DNA from: Cymbidium sinense
Taxonomy: Eukaryota; Streptophyta; Magnoliopsida; Asparagales; Orchidaceae
Reading direction: 5' to 3'
Length of the DNA stretch: 64,000 nt
NCBI GenBank assembly: GCA_021442155.1
Contig: CM038215.1
Location: forward strand, 281,654,413 to 281,718,412
Of the stretch, positions 23,380-36,869 are shown in pieces (position 1 is the first letter of the stretch; each line of letters starts with the position of its first letter). A program made the position numbers and the translations under genes. Under the pieces are notes generated by a model. It made no database searches, was not told the DNA's origin, and saw only the letters and a program-made list of their open reading frames with translations.

Positions 23380-24255
23380 ACTTTGGATTGACATTTTAAA
23401 CTAGCACTTATGAGTTATTCTTCTCCATCGAAGCTCTTCCATAGTTTGATAAAAATAACATATAGATTGGGTTTTTCTTTTTTTTATTTATTTTAAGATA
23501 TGAGTAATGCAATATTTGGTTACTTGATGTTCAAAACATGTTCTAAAATGAGATATTTGGTAATAATGTGTTGTAGTCATCTCAAACTTGAAAAGGTTTA
23601 AATGGCAAGATTAAATTTTGTGGGAAATAAAACATTTAGATAAACATTTTGTAATTCTTAATATAAAATATATAATATTTTGGAAATACATCATATATAT
23701 TTGATAGAGTCTTAATAAATTGAATATGGCTTATTTTATTATAAACTAATTCATATAGTTCACCAAATATAAATTATTCAACAAATTGAAACAAAGTATC
23801 CCATTATAGCTTAAATATTTTATGAGTAGTATTTTATTAGTATTTAGTAGAAATTATGATTGTCAAGATATGTAAAAGTGCATTTGATTATCATATATGT
23901 TATTTTTTGTAGGAATCAATGGATTCCAATACTTGTAGAAGAATTTCTCTTTACTATTTAATTAATTATCATTTCAAATTTGCAAAATTTTGATTTGAAG
24001 GTGATTGAAAAATTCAACTTTTGAATGGATTTAATGGCCAATCAAGATAAATATTTGTCCAAAATATTTAAATATAGAGGATATTGAACTTAGGTTAAGA
24101 ATCAAGTGAAGAGGAAAATACAATGTTGGGAAGCAAAGTACTATTAAGTTTCAAAAGATATCATATGTTTAGATGTGTTGAAGAAAGAGATTGAAGCATT
24201 TTGTTGGCTTAGGGGAAAAATTTTGAGTTATATTACCACATATTTGGAACATCAA
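23380..24255. other. AT-rich, nothing recognised
   Basis: Short broken frames only. No repeat, RNA gene or element terminus seen. Confidence 0.55.
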
Positions 24256-24261
24256 CAAAAG

Positions 24262-24572
24262 ACTATATGTCTATCACTAATGTTGTAGAAGTGATGCAAA
24301 TGACTACAAAGTCCAATGGAAGTGAGGGTGTTGAGATAGTAGTCATAACACAAGATGATAAAGAAGCTACTATATGTTGATAAGGTCAATAAGTTAGGGA
24401 GGGTAGTAACATGTAAGAGCCTATATGTCTATCACTAATGAGAAGTGATACAAATGACTACAAAGTGCAATGGAAGTGAGGGTGCTGAGGTAGTAGTCAA
24501 AACACAATATGATAAAGAAGCTACTATATGTTGATAAGGTCAATAAGTTAGGGAGGGTAGTAACATGTAAGA
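24262..24572 (+). repeat. Direct tandem duplication, ~155-bp unit, two copies
   Basis: CTATATGTCTATCACTAATG starts at 24,263 and again at 24,421. The two units match nearly throughout, including GATAAAGAAGCTACTATATG and GTTAGGGAGGGTAGTAACAT. They differ by a few substitutions and a 7-bp deletion in the second, suggesting a recent duplication compared with the surrounding decay. Confidence 0.95.
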
Positions 24573-25089
24573 CAATTATCATTCAAGATCTTTTGAGATT
24601 TCTAATTTAGTTGGATTTTGAAGATTTAGGGTCTATTTAGGGAAGTTGTGGTATTGAAATATAGTGATTGAGTTGTTGTAAAAGAACTTACTATTTAAGA
24701 AATTATGATGGATATTACATTTTTTATTTAAAAAAAAATTAGACCATACTTTTCTGGCAACTACCACCCTCTACTAGGTTTGGTTAGAAAATGCGATTTT
24801 TCCTCTATAGTTTCTTTAAAATGCATCCAGACTACAGTTTCTTAAATGACATTTGCGATGCGATGCAAAAACACATCACCACTTCAAAAGCTTCATTAGC
24901 AGTAGGTGCTTATGTGATGCTTAAAGCTTCAACAAGCTCTGAGATCTAATGATATTATGAAGAACTTTGGTGTGAAGGATCAATCTAGTAATAAATCTCA
25001 AGTCATTGATATTTATTTTTTTATTATGGACATAGAGAACGAAATATAATGTGCAAATGGTGAATCTTTTGAGGTGCATAAATTAGAGC

Positions 25090-26620
25090 ATACACATTTA
25101 TGCTGTAAAGCAAGTAACAAACAAGAAACTTCTTCATGAGTAACTCAACAAATTGAAGAAATTATGAAAATAAATCTTGACATCTCTCCAAGGTAGATAA
25201 AAAATAACTTGATTTGTATTGGTTATCTCTAAAATACATAAAGTTATGGTGATCAATGAAACAACCTGACAAGATCATTTTTGGATTGATTAATGATAAT
25301 TATAGATAGGTACCCATTTCAAGCATAACTTACCAATAACAAACTCATAAAATTTATATACTTTAAAAGCATGATTCATCTTTTATGCGGTTCCATGTTT
25401 GCTTCATGGTTTTCATCGATGGTTTCTTAGTAGGTTGTAGACATTTAATTGGTCTTGATGATTGTCATTTGAAGCCAAAGTACTTGGGTGTTTTATTATA
25501 TATAATTTAATTGGATAGTAATATAGGACTATTCACTAGAATTCTACTTGTTGAATTTGAGTAAAAAAAAATCCTAGCAATAATTTTTGGAAAATTTGGC
25601 AAATTCTATTGGCTTTGGGGTGCATCATTTAGATTTTATATCAAATATGGAGAAGGGCTTGGAGATGAAATCAAACTACTATTTCCGCAAAGCACAAGTT
25701 TTATGTCACCTATGGAAGAACTTGGAAATGTTCTTTCATTGTAGTGAGTCACATCATTCAAACCTTAGTGTGGTCAACAACTAATGCACACACTAATCAT
25801 GAATGATTTGTAGGATGTTATAGAATAATGTGTGCACATGTTCATTCTTACTTGTTAACTTTATTTTATAATTAGTGAAAGTACATTTTTTGTCTTAGAT
25901 TAAAATTATTATAATACAAATAACATGGCAAAATCATTTAATTCATGGATTAGAGAAGCAAGGAGCAAGCTGGTTGATTTGATTGATATGAATAGAAGCT
26001 TATGGAACAAAGAGTAGAAAGAAAGTTAAATTATTTTGCATGAAATGAGGAGCTAGTGCCATATGTAGAGAATTACTTAGACAAAATAACTACTAGAAAA
26101 GAGAAATTTATTATACAAATCAATACCACATAAGGCTAACATTGAAGGGTGCTATGAAAGACATGAAGTTAATATAAAAGTAGATATAATTGCTTTAGAG
26201 TGTAGTAATTATCCTATCAATGCATTCATGCTTTTATTAGAACCAAAGAGTACTCATGGTGGCATACTTATGTTCATGAGTTAATATGTTGTTAGGTTGA
26301 TATGTATAACATTATTTAATATTTCTTTAATAGATATTTTTAATTTGCTTTAGGTAAAAAAGGTATATGAAAGTTTCTACTTTTGGAGAAAGGGTCAATG
26401 GAGCATAGTCGATGATGACATTTTGTTGGAATACCTAATAGTTTGAGGCTTAGAAGAAGTCCTAAAAGACTCATAAAACTTTTCTAGATAACAATGCCAA
26501 CAAAAAGTAGAAATATTTATAAAAGTGATCGTTACATCACAAAATAACTTGCAAAGCCATAAGGCTAGCAAAGTCACAACTATTGAGTTTGTGCACATGT
26601 TACTCAATTAACAAGCTACT
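25090..26620 (+). pseudogene. MULE-3 transposase relic
   Basis: A third MULE relic, unrelated in sequence to MULE-1 and MULE-2 at the nucleotide level. It shows an N-terminal TNKKLLHE...MKINLDISPR segment (25.11-25.20 kb), then the catalytic-core start VCFMVFIDGFLVGCRHLIGL with DDCHLK (25,397-25,474). An HHLDFISNMEKGLEM segment follows at the second-aspartate position (25.62-25.66 kb). Next come NTNNMAKSFNSWIREARSKL with VDLIDMNR (25.92-26.0 kb) and a VENYLDKITTRKEKF segment (26.06-26.1 kb). A SWIM finger is not visible. A basic RRSPKRL tail is near 26.45 kb. Stops and frameshifts occur throughout. It lies in the spacer and is not duplicated in this window. Confidence 0.72.
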
Positions 26621-26624
26621 GTGA

Positions 26625-27399
26625 ATTTAGAGTGAAATTGACTATTAGAAGGAAAGAAATACATAAGGTCGACAAGTCATGTGGTGGTAGATGAGCATTA
26701 AAGAAAAGCGATGATATTTTCTCAAATATTTTATTTTATATTTTATATAAGAATTGTTTCATATAGAAATTATTTGATTTTTATTGCTCATATAACAACT
26801 GCCAAGGTATGTGCTAATGAGACAACTATAATTTACATGTTGTCAACTATAATTTTTTGCAAGAATCAACTCTTATTTTACATAAACTCTTATTGCAAGA
26901 GCCTCTCACCTTCAAGTGCAGAAATTTCTTCTAACCGCATTTGGAAACCTCAACTATTTATGCAAGCAATTCTGAGCAATGCCTTGTTGAAACCTTGCAC
27001 TTAATTCAATTTGGTTTTTACTAAAATTGATTTATAAGAAGTGTGCGAAGCCATATCGGCTGAAAGCATTACGATTTTATGCGGCAAAACTACTCTTATT
27101 TATAATCGATTAATGCAATGATATGAAGAAATCGGAAGCATTAAGATTTTGATTGCATCAAAAACCAGCAAAAGCTTGTTATGGTGGAGGACTCACAAGA
27201 CTGATGAGACTGTATTATTACGGATAATAAAGGAATATATATATATATATATTAACGTTATAATAACATTATTCTTAATGTTATTATTTTAAACATTATT
27301 ATAATATAAATATTAGTTGTGCAACTTATAACATAAATTAAATAAATACACACACACACATACAAAGTTGATTTGTAAGATTTAATGTGAAAGAATTCT

Positions 27400-27430
<31 letters not shown>

Positions 27431-28020
27431 AAGTTTAAAAATTTGGACTCAAATGAAGAAAAGGAAAAAAATTTGGACTCAAATGAAGAAATGGAAACCA
27501 TGAGTTCAATATTCCCATGAGATTCACATGATATTTGTATGTGGAGCATAACAAAGAAGAATTAAGATCTACGCCGTCACCATGGGAGAAGGGCATATTG
27601 AGCTTCATCATGTGGTTCTTCTACTCCATTATTGCAATCTCATTCCCTTCATAATTTTCAACCTCCACACTTCCACCCTCTGCTTTGTCCTGCAATCATT
27701 TCCACTCTCATTCTCACCATCTTGTCCATTGTTGTAAGGATATGTAATCACAATCATGATAGAGAGATGGTAGAGGCAACATTCATGGCCCTTAAAATAA
27801 TAATTATCGATTAAGTTCATGAAAACCATCATGTTCAATAGTTAATCCCTCAAAAAAAGAAATTTTGAAAAGGATATGTAAATACTAATTGAAATGAATT
27901 ACCTAACTATTAAGGGACATAATTTTTTACGCTTAAAACATATGACATTCATTTACTTTGCAATTAAGTTTCAATTGATATATTAGTTTAAAATCATTTC
28001 ATTTTGTGAAGGGAATGAAC
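26625..28020. other. Spacer with simple repeats
   Basis: Contains (AT)n at 27,235-27,252, (AC)n at 27,345-27,360 and 27,401-27,425, and a short tandem duplication of AATTTGGACTCAAATGAAGAAA at 27,437-27,495. The 200-bp stretch 27,630-27,840 is open on both strands but has no recognisable protein. Otherwise nothing seen. Confidence 0.6.
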
Positions 28021-28044
28021 CAACAGTTATTATGTGTCTTGTAA

Positions 28045-28245
28045 ATTTTCTGATCCCTGGTGTCTCTGATCACTGTCCTGCACTGATTCATGGACCCCAA
28101 GATTTCGTTTCTTTGATGGACCGAGTATATGAAAATTGTGCATAATGCTTGAGAAACTGAAGTTCAAGGCGACCCATTGATCCAAAAACTAAAAGTTGTC
28201 AAATCTGTCTTGAAGAATTGGAGTAGGGATCATTTTTTTGGCTAG
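28045..28245 (+). pseudogene. LINE ORF2 fragment (endonuclease end and linker)
   Basis: The frame FLIPGVSDHCPALIHGPQDF matches the end of the APE-type endonuclease of plant LINEs, with the SDH motif that ends the endonuclease fold. In a shifted frame it continues SFL-stop-WTEYMKIVHNA, ETEVQGDPLIQKLKVVKSVL and KNWSRDHF, the typical linker before the reverse transcriptase. No reverse transcriptase motifs follow. The fragment is short, broken and unaccompanied. Confidence 0.7.
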
Positions 28246-28249
28246 GGTT

Positions 28250-30870
28250 GCTGCGGTTAAAGATCACCTCTTGCATTGCATCAGATGACTACGCTCCGGC
28301 AAAAGCTTGTTATGGAGGAGAAAGTTTGCTACTCAAATGACAAAAAACTTTGACACATGGAGGGAGTCGAACAAGTTTGGTCTACGGATCACGAGGAAGT
28401 GCGGTTTTGAAAAATTTTCTTTGCCTAGTACTCTAACAAGTTTTTTTAACAAAGATTGTTTGAAAGCATTAAAATGATGGTCAGCATATTTCAAATTTCA
28501 TTATGAGTGAAATTGATTATTTGAATGAAGAATCATCTCAATTTTTGATTTTAAATTTTGATGTGTGCCTTATAAGTTTTGTCCAACAAGTTTCTTTTGG
28601 GATTGGTCATTGTTTTAGAAGTATCACATAACATCTTTAAATATCACATGATTGTCATATAACCCGTTGGCTCATTATCACCATTGATAAAGGTTAGACT
28701 TTTTTTTTTTGGCTTGATAAAGGTTAGACTTGCTCCAACATAACCATTATCAATGATGCGTGATAAAGGTTGGATTCATTTTGGCCTCTATTGAGGCTTA
28801 TCTCAAAAGAATTTTATCACTCCTTACTTAGATTATCATAACCTACTAGCATCCCACATGAAATGACCTTTCATAGACATTCTTTTTCATTAATTTCATA
28901 AGCATTTAACTTATACTAAGCATTATTATGAGCACATCGGTTTGTATCAACACATGTCATTAACATATTAAGTAATATTTAATTACTTGAATATGCATGA
29001 TGGGCCATAAACTTATACAATTAAAACATGACATGTAATTATTTTAAATAGGTGAACATGTGCAAGTTAGGCTTTTAGATAACATGATACTATAAATATG
29101 CTCAATATGAAGAAATATCTATGCCTATTAAAGTCCAATGTAATGTTTAGGGATTCATTGACATCTACATATAATTTGCTATCTCTATTAAAGATTTGAT
29201 CTTCTCATTTTCCTCATTAGAATTAATTTTTAACTTTTATCACCTCAATATCTAGATCATTTATATACCAATCTAATAAAATAGCAAATTTCTAAATCTA
29301 TACCAATGCCTAAATCTACTACTTAAATTTAACTCAAAATAACCTTAAATAATATTCTCTCTAAATAATTACTCTCATATAAGCCTTTGAATATACTAAC
29401 CTCAAATCAAATTCAATTTGTACATGAAATGAAATCACAAAAAGATTGAATTTTCTTCATTTAGCTTTCCTCGCTTCTCCCTCTATTAACTGGAGAAGTT
29501 ACATGGATGAGCATTTAGGATATTATCTATCAAATTTTAGGTAAAATTTTGATTTTTGATCTCCTCTGCATTTTGGATATTACATTTATATCAAATCATG
29601 ATCATTGCTAGTTGTGGCTCTTTTTCTCTATAATTATATCAAATCTTAATATCGGAGGAAAAGAAATCTACATTTATGAAGCATTGCATTAGATTATGAA
29701 AGAAAAGTATCGTGGCTGGAAAAAAATTTAGTTTTCAAGGGAATAGATTGTCACTTGTGTCAAGTTTTGAATGATTTGGTACATATAAGTGTTGATTCTG
29801 CGAATCAATGTCATGTATTTGATAATTACATGGTAATATGCCTCTTAGATTCTTTGAAATTTGAAATCTTGGAAGGTGATTGTTAGTTGTCCCTCTCCTA
29901 ATGAGGTTCTTTATTGGACCAAACATCATAGTAGATATATGATAGAAAGGAGTTTAAAATTTTAAACAAGTGGAAAAAGTTATTGAAGCTTTTTTTTAAC
30001 ATATTTTGAGACATTGATTAAATAAAAATTAATTTCTTTGCGTGAATGATGGCAAGTGTTTTTGTTAGACTTGTCAAGCCACCCTTTATGTATTTTATTT
30101 ATGAATGCAATTTTTACTTTAAAACTATAGATGTAATCATTACTTAACTTTTCTTTGCATATAATTTTAGAAGCTACTCATTCATGGAAGATCGTCATGA
30201 ACTTTACATAACTAGTTCTCTATTGTGCAAATATTTTTCAGCCTTGTTTGTACAATATCGTTATTTTAGCTTTTGCTTCAAAAATGGTACTTGTAGGTAA
30301 AAGATGCTCTTATAAAGTTTGAAAATGCACTCACTTTGAATCAAACCCAATGGAAGAAGCCTCACTTTATAATAAAGCTTGTTGCCGCATATAGATGTAC
30401 GTGTTGATGTTTACTCTTTTGTGATGATGTTGGTATTTTTTAGATGAATGCAATTTTTGTAGAATAAGTTTATCATTGTGTTAATCAATCTGTGACATGG
30501 ATTACTTTTTTGAACAAAGTTTTCCAATTTGAAGCAATCATTTTGATGAATTACCTTTTGCTATTTGCTTTATGATTCTTCCTTGTTGTTGGTGATGCCT
30601 AAGTGTTCGATCGATAGTGATTTATTGATGCCAATTTGATTGAAAATTGGGATAAATGTTCGGGCTTCCTTCCAGTATTGATGCTTGTGATCTAAACTTA
30701 AACAAAGGATACAATGATCTCTATTTCACAATTGCTTTTATAATAACTAATTATCCTTTCTAGTTCTTACTGTTGTGAGATTAAACTTCTATGTGATTTG
30801 AAATAACTTGGTGGATTCATCATATATATTTATATAGTAAAGAGATATGAAACAACATTATTTACTCAGA
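28250..30870. other. AT-rich spacer, nothing firmly recognised
   Basis: Contains a small repeat GATAAAGGTTAGACTT twice around a T-run (28,686-28,732) with a third variant at ~28,763. The region 29,240-29,500 vaguely resembles 33,690-34,020 in layout (diverged, A/T-rich with a C/T-rich end), which could make them remnants of the two LTRs of the gypsy relic between them; this is not established. Confidence 0.35.
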
Positions 30871-30879
30871 TATGTGTTT

Positions 30880-32115
30880 TGGCAAAGTTATACTATCGTT
30901 ACTTTACCAATTCTTTTTTATGATTTCATAATGATAGGGCCAATGTATTTTGGACTTAGCTTTCAGTCTTACCAAAATGCTTCATTTCCTTGATAATATT
31001 AACTTTCAAACATAAATTCTTTCACTTCAAAGTCCACTAATCGGTTCTTGGCATCAAAATATTTTCTTGTCCGTCTTATACTGCTTTTATTCAATTTCAC
31101 ATTAGTCTGATTTTATTAATAGCTTCATTTACTAGGTTAGCATCAATTCCTTTTCTTTCTCTTATGGTTGCCTAGCAAAGGGGTCACTTATTTCATAGAG
31201 CTTCATATAGAGCCATTTCAATAAATTCTAGTATTGGCACATAGTTTAAGTTAATCTTCTTAAATTTGATTCTATTTTGATTGGCTATTTATATTTGGAT
31301 GAAATGTAACCGAAAGTCTATTATTAACCTAATGTTTTTTGGACTTTCTTAAATAATTTGGATGTAAATCTTCATAAGACTATAAACTTTTGATACTTCA
31401 TGTAATCTAATGATTTCATCCACATAAATTTTACCAATTTCTCATAGAGCCATTTTTTGGATCATAGAAAATATGCAACTAATTTGCCAATGATTACCCA
31501 AATAACATCATGACTTTAGCTTGACCTTTATAATACAACTATGAAGTCCATAGCAATTTTATCTCATTTTTATTATAGTATAGAAAAATATTGTAGTAAT
31601 CCACTTGACTTTTGATATTCGACTTTAACCCTTTTATAAGTAGGACACTTAACAACAACTTGGTTACACTTGGATTTAAAAGTAACTCTTAAAATAATCT
31701 TTTAAGTTTTGATACATCTTATTATTTTCTAGATGAAAAAAATAACATGAATAATGTATTTTATTTAGAATTTTTTTTAGATTAACAACATTTAGAAGGC
31801 TATTTGACTTTCATATCTCAATAGCTCATCACCATCAATCTTGTTCTCTTGAATTTGATGTGTTCTCATCATACATGAGATTTTCTAAGCTCCACATGAT
31901 GTGATAGTGTATCATGTTCCCTATATTTTAGGTGGATTATATTATCATTTGATTTAATAATATTAAATTTTCATTAGTAAGTTTGACTTCTATTAATTCT
32001 AATCTATTTCTTTATTCATTCTTCTTGAGTATCTAGCCACTTTGTATTGTCACAAGTTTTCTTGTTTAAAGTATCTGCAATTATATTTATTTATTTAGGG
32101 TGATATTGCATGTAA
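30880..32115 (-). pseudogene. Ty3/gypsy polyprotein relic: RNase H end and integrase
   Basis: Reading leftward: QYHPK...INIIADTLNKK (end of RNase H, ~32,108-32,050); an MYQNLKDYF segment and KCPTYKRVKVEYQKS (integrase HHCC zinc-finger region, ~31.70-31.63 kb); DKIAMDFIVVL and DVIWVIIGKLV (integrase catalytic core, ~31.57-31.47 kb); KIYVDEIIRLHEV (~31.43 kb); VPILEFIEMALYEALYE (~31.22 kb); and KQYKTDKKIFDAKNRLVDFE with VKEFMF (C-terminal domain, ~31.09-31.00 kb). The domain order matches gypsy pol. Gag, protease and reverse transcriptase are missing and stops are frequent. It is an old, partial element. Confidence 0.8.
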
Positions 32116-32323
32116 TATCATTATCACGCTCCACTTTGTCTTCCCTTCCTAAATCTAATGTGAGACGTAACACAAGTGGGTGCATTCAATTGATTGAATC
32201 CATCTATAGCACCATTATGGTATCCTCATTAGAATTTAATGGGTGATAAATCTAATCACCCAAATGTGTCCAAAATTATATATAATTCCTCATTATCATC
32301 CAAAAGTAAATGAAAACAATCTA

Positions 32324-32745
32324 TACATTCCATTCATATATTTTGCGAGCATCTAATAAATTTCAAAATTCATATACAAAAATATTAATTTCATTTAATA
32401 CATACTTTAGCATTGATCATATCTTATATTAACAACCTATTAAATATGATAATAAAATTTAGTTTGATTCTTACTTAGATTCAACTTTAAATTTTAATTT
32501 AATAGAAATTTGAAATTAATCCATATAGTCCATTCAATCAATTTAAGCCAATGAAGTAAGGAAAGGAATCTACATTCCATTCATATATGCATAACATCTA
32601 ATAAATCTCATGATTTACATATACATTTAATAGATACCTTACTACTGATAATATCTCATATTAATTGCCCAATCAAACATGATAATAAAGATTAACTTGA
32701 TTCTTACTTTGATTCAACTTTATTTTTTTTTTCTAAAAAAAATCA
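32324..32745 (+). repeat. Diverged tandem pair, ~245-bp period
   Basis: Two ~180-bp units, each starting TACATTCCATTCATATAT and continuing CATCTAATAAAT(T/C)TCA..., ATATCT(T/C)ATATTAA, and GATTCTTACTT(A/T)GATTCAACTTTA. Starts are at about 32,324 and 32,571. They lie directly behind the RNase H end of the gypsy relic. Confidence 0.85.
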
Positions 32746-32749
32746 AGTA

Positions 32750-35700
32750 ATCATATAGTGAACTATGAGCCTTATTAAGATAAAGTAACTATAGTACAAA
32801 ATTTAAATAATCAAGACATAACATTTATGCTTATCATGATTGGACACAATCATAAAATGTAATATTTTTTTATAAATTATAACATTGAACATTAAAATCT
32901 AGTGTCATGAGATTTAACATTAACCCGCTTGTATAAAGGAATAGTACTATAATGCCTATTATAGATTTTCTTAGTTTATTATGCCAATCAAGATGTACAC
33001 TTAGTTAATTAATTTTACATTAATTCATTCATTTTCTTACTTGTTTTCATCATAATATATTTCCACTTTTAGTCTTATAATATGTCATATATATAATTGT
33101 GCAGTTTGTTGGTTATCATAAGATAGTGAACTATAGATTCATACCATATAATATAATATTATAAAGTTCAATAGAACCCAATTGAAATTAGACATTATTA
33201 CTATTGAACCATATTGAGCGCTCTTTTGTTTTCATAGGGGTCCCTTTTATCCCCCGCTTATACTTGTATCATAAACATATCATTGCCAACTCATCATCTT
33301 GTAATATGACATTTTTAAAGCTCAATATATTTTCATCATTGATCATTTAAATAAATATTTATTTTATTTTTAAAAATATGCTAAGCAACTATATATATCA
33401 TATGCATTATTTTTAAAATATCATCAATTGTAAAATATTTATAGAATTATGATGCATTTAATTATAAACTCATATTATCAAAATTTCTATATTATAATTT
33501 AACATGAATAGTAAGTTGTAACTATGCATTTTGCAATATGAAGAATTTTAATGCAATTCACCAATAAATATAATTAACCTTTTAATGCACCTTAAAAGTC
33601 TAAAGAATATTTGTTTATGGAATTAGAAGTTGTATATCTTACTTAATTGACGGTTGATCTTCTCAATCGATCAATCCATAAATTCCTTCTTTTGTAAATA
33701 ATGAATAAACAAATTTCTCATTTGAAATTATATTTTAATTTCTAACTCAATCATCTCAATTTAATCTCAAAGTAAAATTTTAACTAACAATAATTCCTTC
33801 TTATAGAAGCCTCAATACTCATCTACTGAATTGGCCTTAATTTAAGAAAATGGCTGAAAAATAAGAATTCTAACTTCATTTACAAAAAAAAATGCAAAAA
33901 TAAAGTTCTTACCTTAATTGTAATTTTACACTTTTCTTCCTTTGTTCTCCTCTTCATCTTCACTTCTTCTTTTCTATTTTCATCTTCATCTTTTCCTTCT
34001 CTTCATTTTCTTCTTCTCCGCCTTTTCTTTTATGTTACCTAACTCATGCCTTTTCTTTTTATACCATAACGGGATAAGGCTTGAGGAATGTTAACGGATA
34101 AGATGTAATTAGAATATTTTATTAATAATTTAATTATTTACTTAATTTATAATTAATATCATACTTCAATTATATATATATTTTTATGTATTATAATGAT
34201 TGAAATAAATTATAGAATTTATAACAAATATGTTTGTTCATTTTCAAAGTAGTGAAAAATGAGGTATAATTTTAAGAAGAATTTTTCATATCATAATTTC
34301 CAAATTTGTAGTATTATAATTTTCCTTATTAGAATTTCATCTTTGAAATTCACTTCTTTCATAAGCTGTTAAACAATGAGAATTTTTATTGGTTTTTTTC
34401 TCATGTTGCATTTTTTTATTTGATTTTCACTTCACTTTTGTATAAGAAATTTGTCAGTTTTTTAATTTCTTAACACCAAAATCTACTATCTTTTTTGGTT
34501 CTTTTGTATATGTTAGATCTTTTTGTACTTCAATTTTATTATGTGGTACTTTCTTATTGCATGTAACCTATCTTAGCATTGATATAGGAAAATATTGCAC
34601 ATCGCATAATAAGTTAATCAGAAGCAATTCAATTCTCTATAATTTCAAATGGCTTAATATATATTGACTCAACTTTGCTTTTTTGTCCAAATATAGATGT
34701 ATTTTCATATGTATAATTTTTAAGTATACAAATTAATCACTTCAAATTCTATCATTTATACTTATGATCATAATTTTTTACTAATGATTTTAGACTTATG
34801 TATTGTCTTTGATAATGATTTTTCATGGTTTGATCAACTAGTTGTGGATCCATCAACTATCTCTCCTTATATTTAAGCCAACTCATTAGAGTTCATCATT
34901 TTCTACAATATAATGTTTTTTATTTGCCTTTTTAATGTTGGATTGATAGCCCATAAGAGTTAGTGCATCAATTGATATATTTTCTTAATGGTACTATGCT
35001 ACTCTTTTCATTTACATTTTGTAATACATGTGTATTAGTGTTCTAATTTATTATTGTGAATTTTGTTAGGTAACACCCTTACCTAACATTTCAATTTAGG
35101 TTGGAATTTGTGTCATTCATTGATTGTGATAATTTTTCTTTTTTATCTTTCTTGATCAAGGTGACAAAGTATGTTGCTTGAGCTCTTGCTATCATTTTTT
35201 TCTTTGATATTCATATAGGACCGTCAATTCTTTATTCTACTACATTATAATGCCTCTCTGCCTTGGTATGTGATAAACAATTTACCTTTCTTGAGAAGAA
35301 AGACATTATTGGCCAAATGCATCCTACTCACTCATTTGTTTTATGACTCATCATGGTGATTTCAAGTAGACAATTTGAAATTCACCTATGATCTTTGCAT
35401 ATTGAATATCCAATGTTATTTGAACTTTAAATAGATCTCTCATTGTGGTGTGCTAGAGTTCATTCTTGAGAGAATGGTGTACATGCCATATTGGGTATTT
35501 GTGATGTCTAAATGATTTTATGTTCTTGACTGTCTTCCTTTTCTTCTTGAATAAAATGGTACCTCATGCTGATCTTGGATTTCTTTAAATGCTACACGAT
35601 GCAAAATTTGCTTTTGCAAGAGGACATTCAAATCAAAGTGCTACTCTACCAGGGAACATATGTCAAGTTGCACCACACACAAAAGACTTCTTAGATATTT

Positions 35701-35970
35701 CAAATCCCAAGGCCATAGGTTTGACCACTCGTTGGCTTATTTGATATATCTGAAGATTCTTAAACTAGTAAAATCCATATTTCTTGGAACTTGCACTTGG
35801 AAAGGACATTGAGGAACTTCTCTTGCTTGACGTGATAGTATCATGGTTCCATATAATAATAAGAAGTATTACATAGATATTGTAGAAACAAAGCCTAGTT
35901 CGCAAATAGCATTATTGAGGCAGTTGAGGTCAATTTTGCACCCGCTTGACTATAAAGAACACACGGCCCC
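32750..35970. other. AT-rich spacer with a polypyrimidine tract
   Basis: 33,935-34,035 is a CTT-rich polypyrimidine tract. On the minus strand, TATAAAAAG (~34,060) could be an old promoter. From about 34.8 to 35.95 kb the composition is more balanced, but I could not fit any protein in either strand. The last 60 bp before copy B (TTGCACCCGCTTGACTATAAAG) have no match in copy A because A is cut by the window edge. Confidence 0.45.
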
Positions 35971-36869
35971 AACCATCTTTCTATCTAACAAATCACAAGG
36001 TCATAGTACTTAATCTCATTTCATTCAAGCTACCCCATGTTCTTTTATGCTTTTTTCTTGCTACCCTATGTTCTTTTTTGCTCTTTTTTAACCTTGTTCC
36101 CTTGTTGGTAGTGTTTTGTAATGGGTTGCTACTTCATACAATTTCTAACTTAATTTTCTTTCTTTCGGCTAATAATTATTAGTAGTAGGATAATTCTAAA
36201 TCATGTCCCATTATCACGATAGGATAATTGTATGGTATGTTGGAAATTCACATTAATGTGCCAAAACCTAAAAGCTCAAGCCCGGGGTTCAAAAGGCATG
36301 TTACCATTAATGCTGTTTGATGAATTTGTTCTAAGGGACTTTATGATGCATCACACCTTATGCTCTCTAGGTATAAAATAGAATAGTTCTAGGATTTTAT
36401 GCATCTTTGAGTTTTTGTGCTTCTATTATAGATAGGGGTTGTCATTATTGTAATAAAAATATCATATTTTACTATAATAATGAGTGCTATATTGAAATAC
36501 TAAGATTGAACATGTTTAAGACATCGATTTTGATCAATTCTAAATTGGGCAACAACATCTACTTATGGCCATTGACATCTTAGAAGTTCATACAATCACA
36601 AATTAGGTCAAGTAGATATCTTTAAATATAATGAAACTAAAACATATAATATCGACTAAAGGTGACATCCAAGTAATCTTGAACCAAACACAAACAACCC
36701 CATATGTTCAATTCCCAAATGCAACAAAACTCTGTTTGTGCCTTTTGAATCACCTAAACCATTTAATTTTCTAAGACTTATTTGATATCTTTTGCATTAT
36801 TAGAACATAACATTGCATTTAATCTACTTTCGATTTGAAAATTTTCGGTTGAAGATGTGTATGAATCTA

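Noticed and set aside
23103..24572. Short-unit repeats considered as a CRISPR-like array
   Set aside because: Units are contiguous or diverge gradually rather than repeats separated by unique spacers, and the setting is a plant nuclear genome.
27629..27838. 60-70 codon frames open on both strands
   Set aside because: No recognisable protein on either strand, no homologous copy in the window for comparison, and codon content looks compositional.
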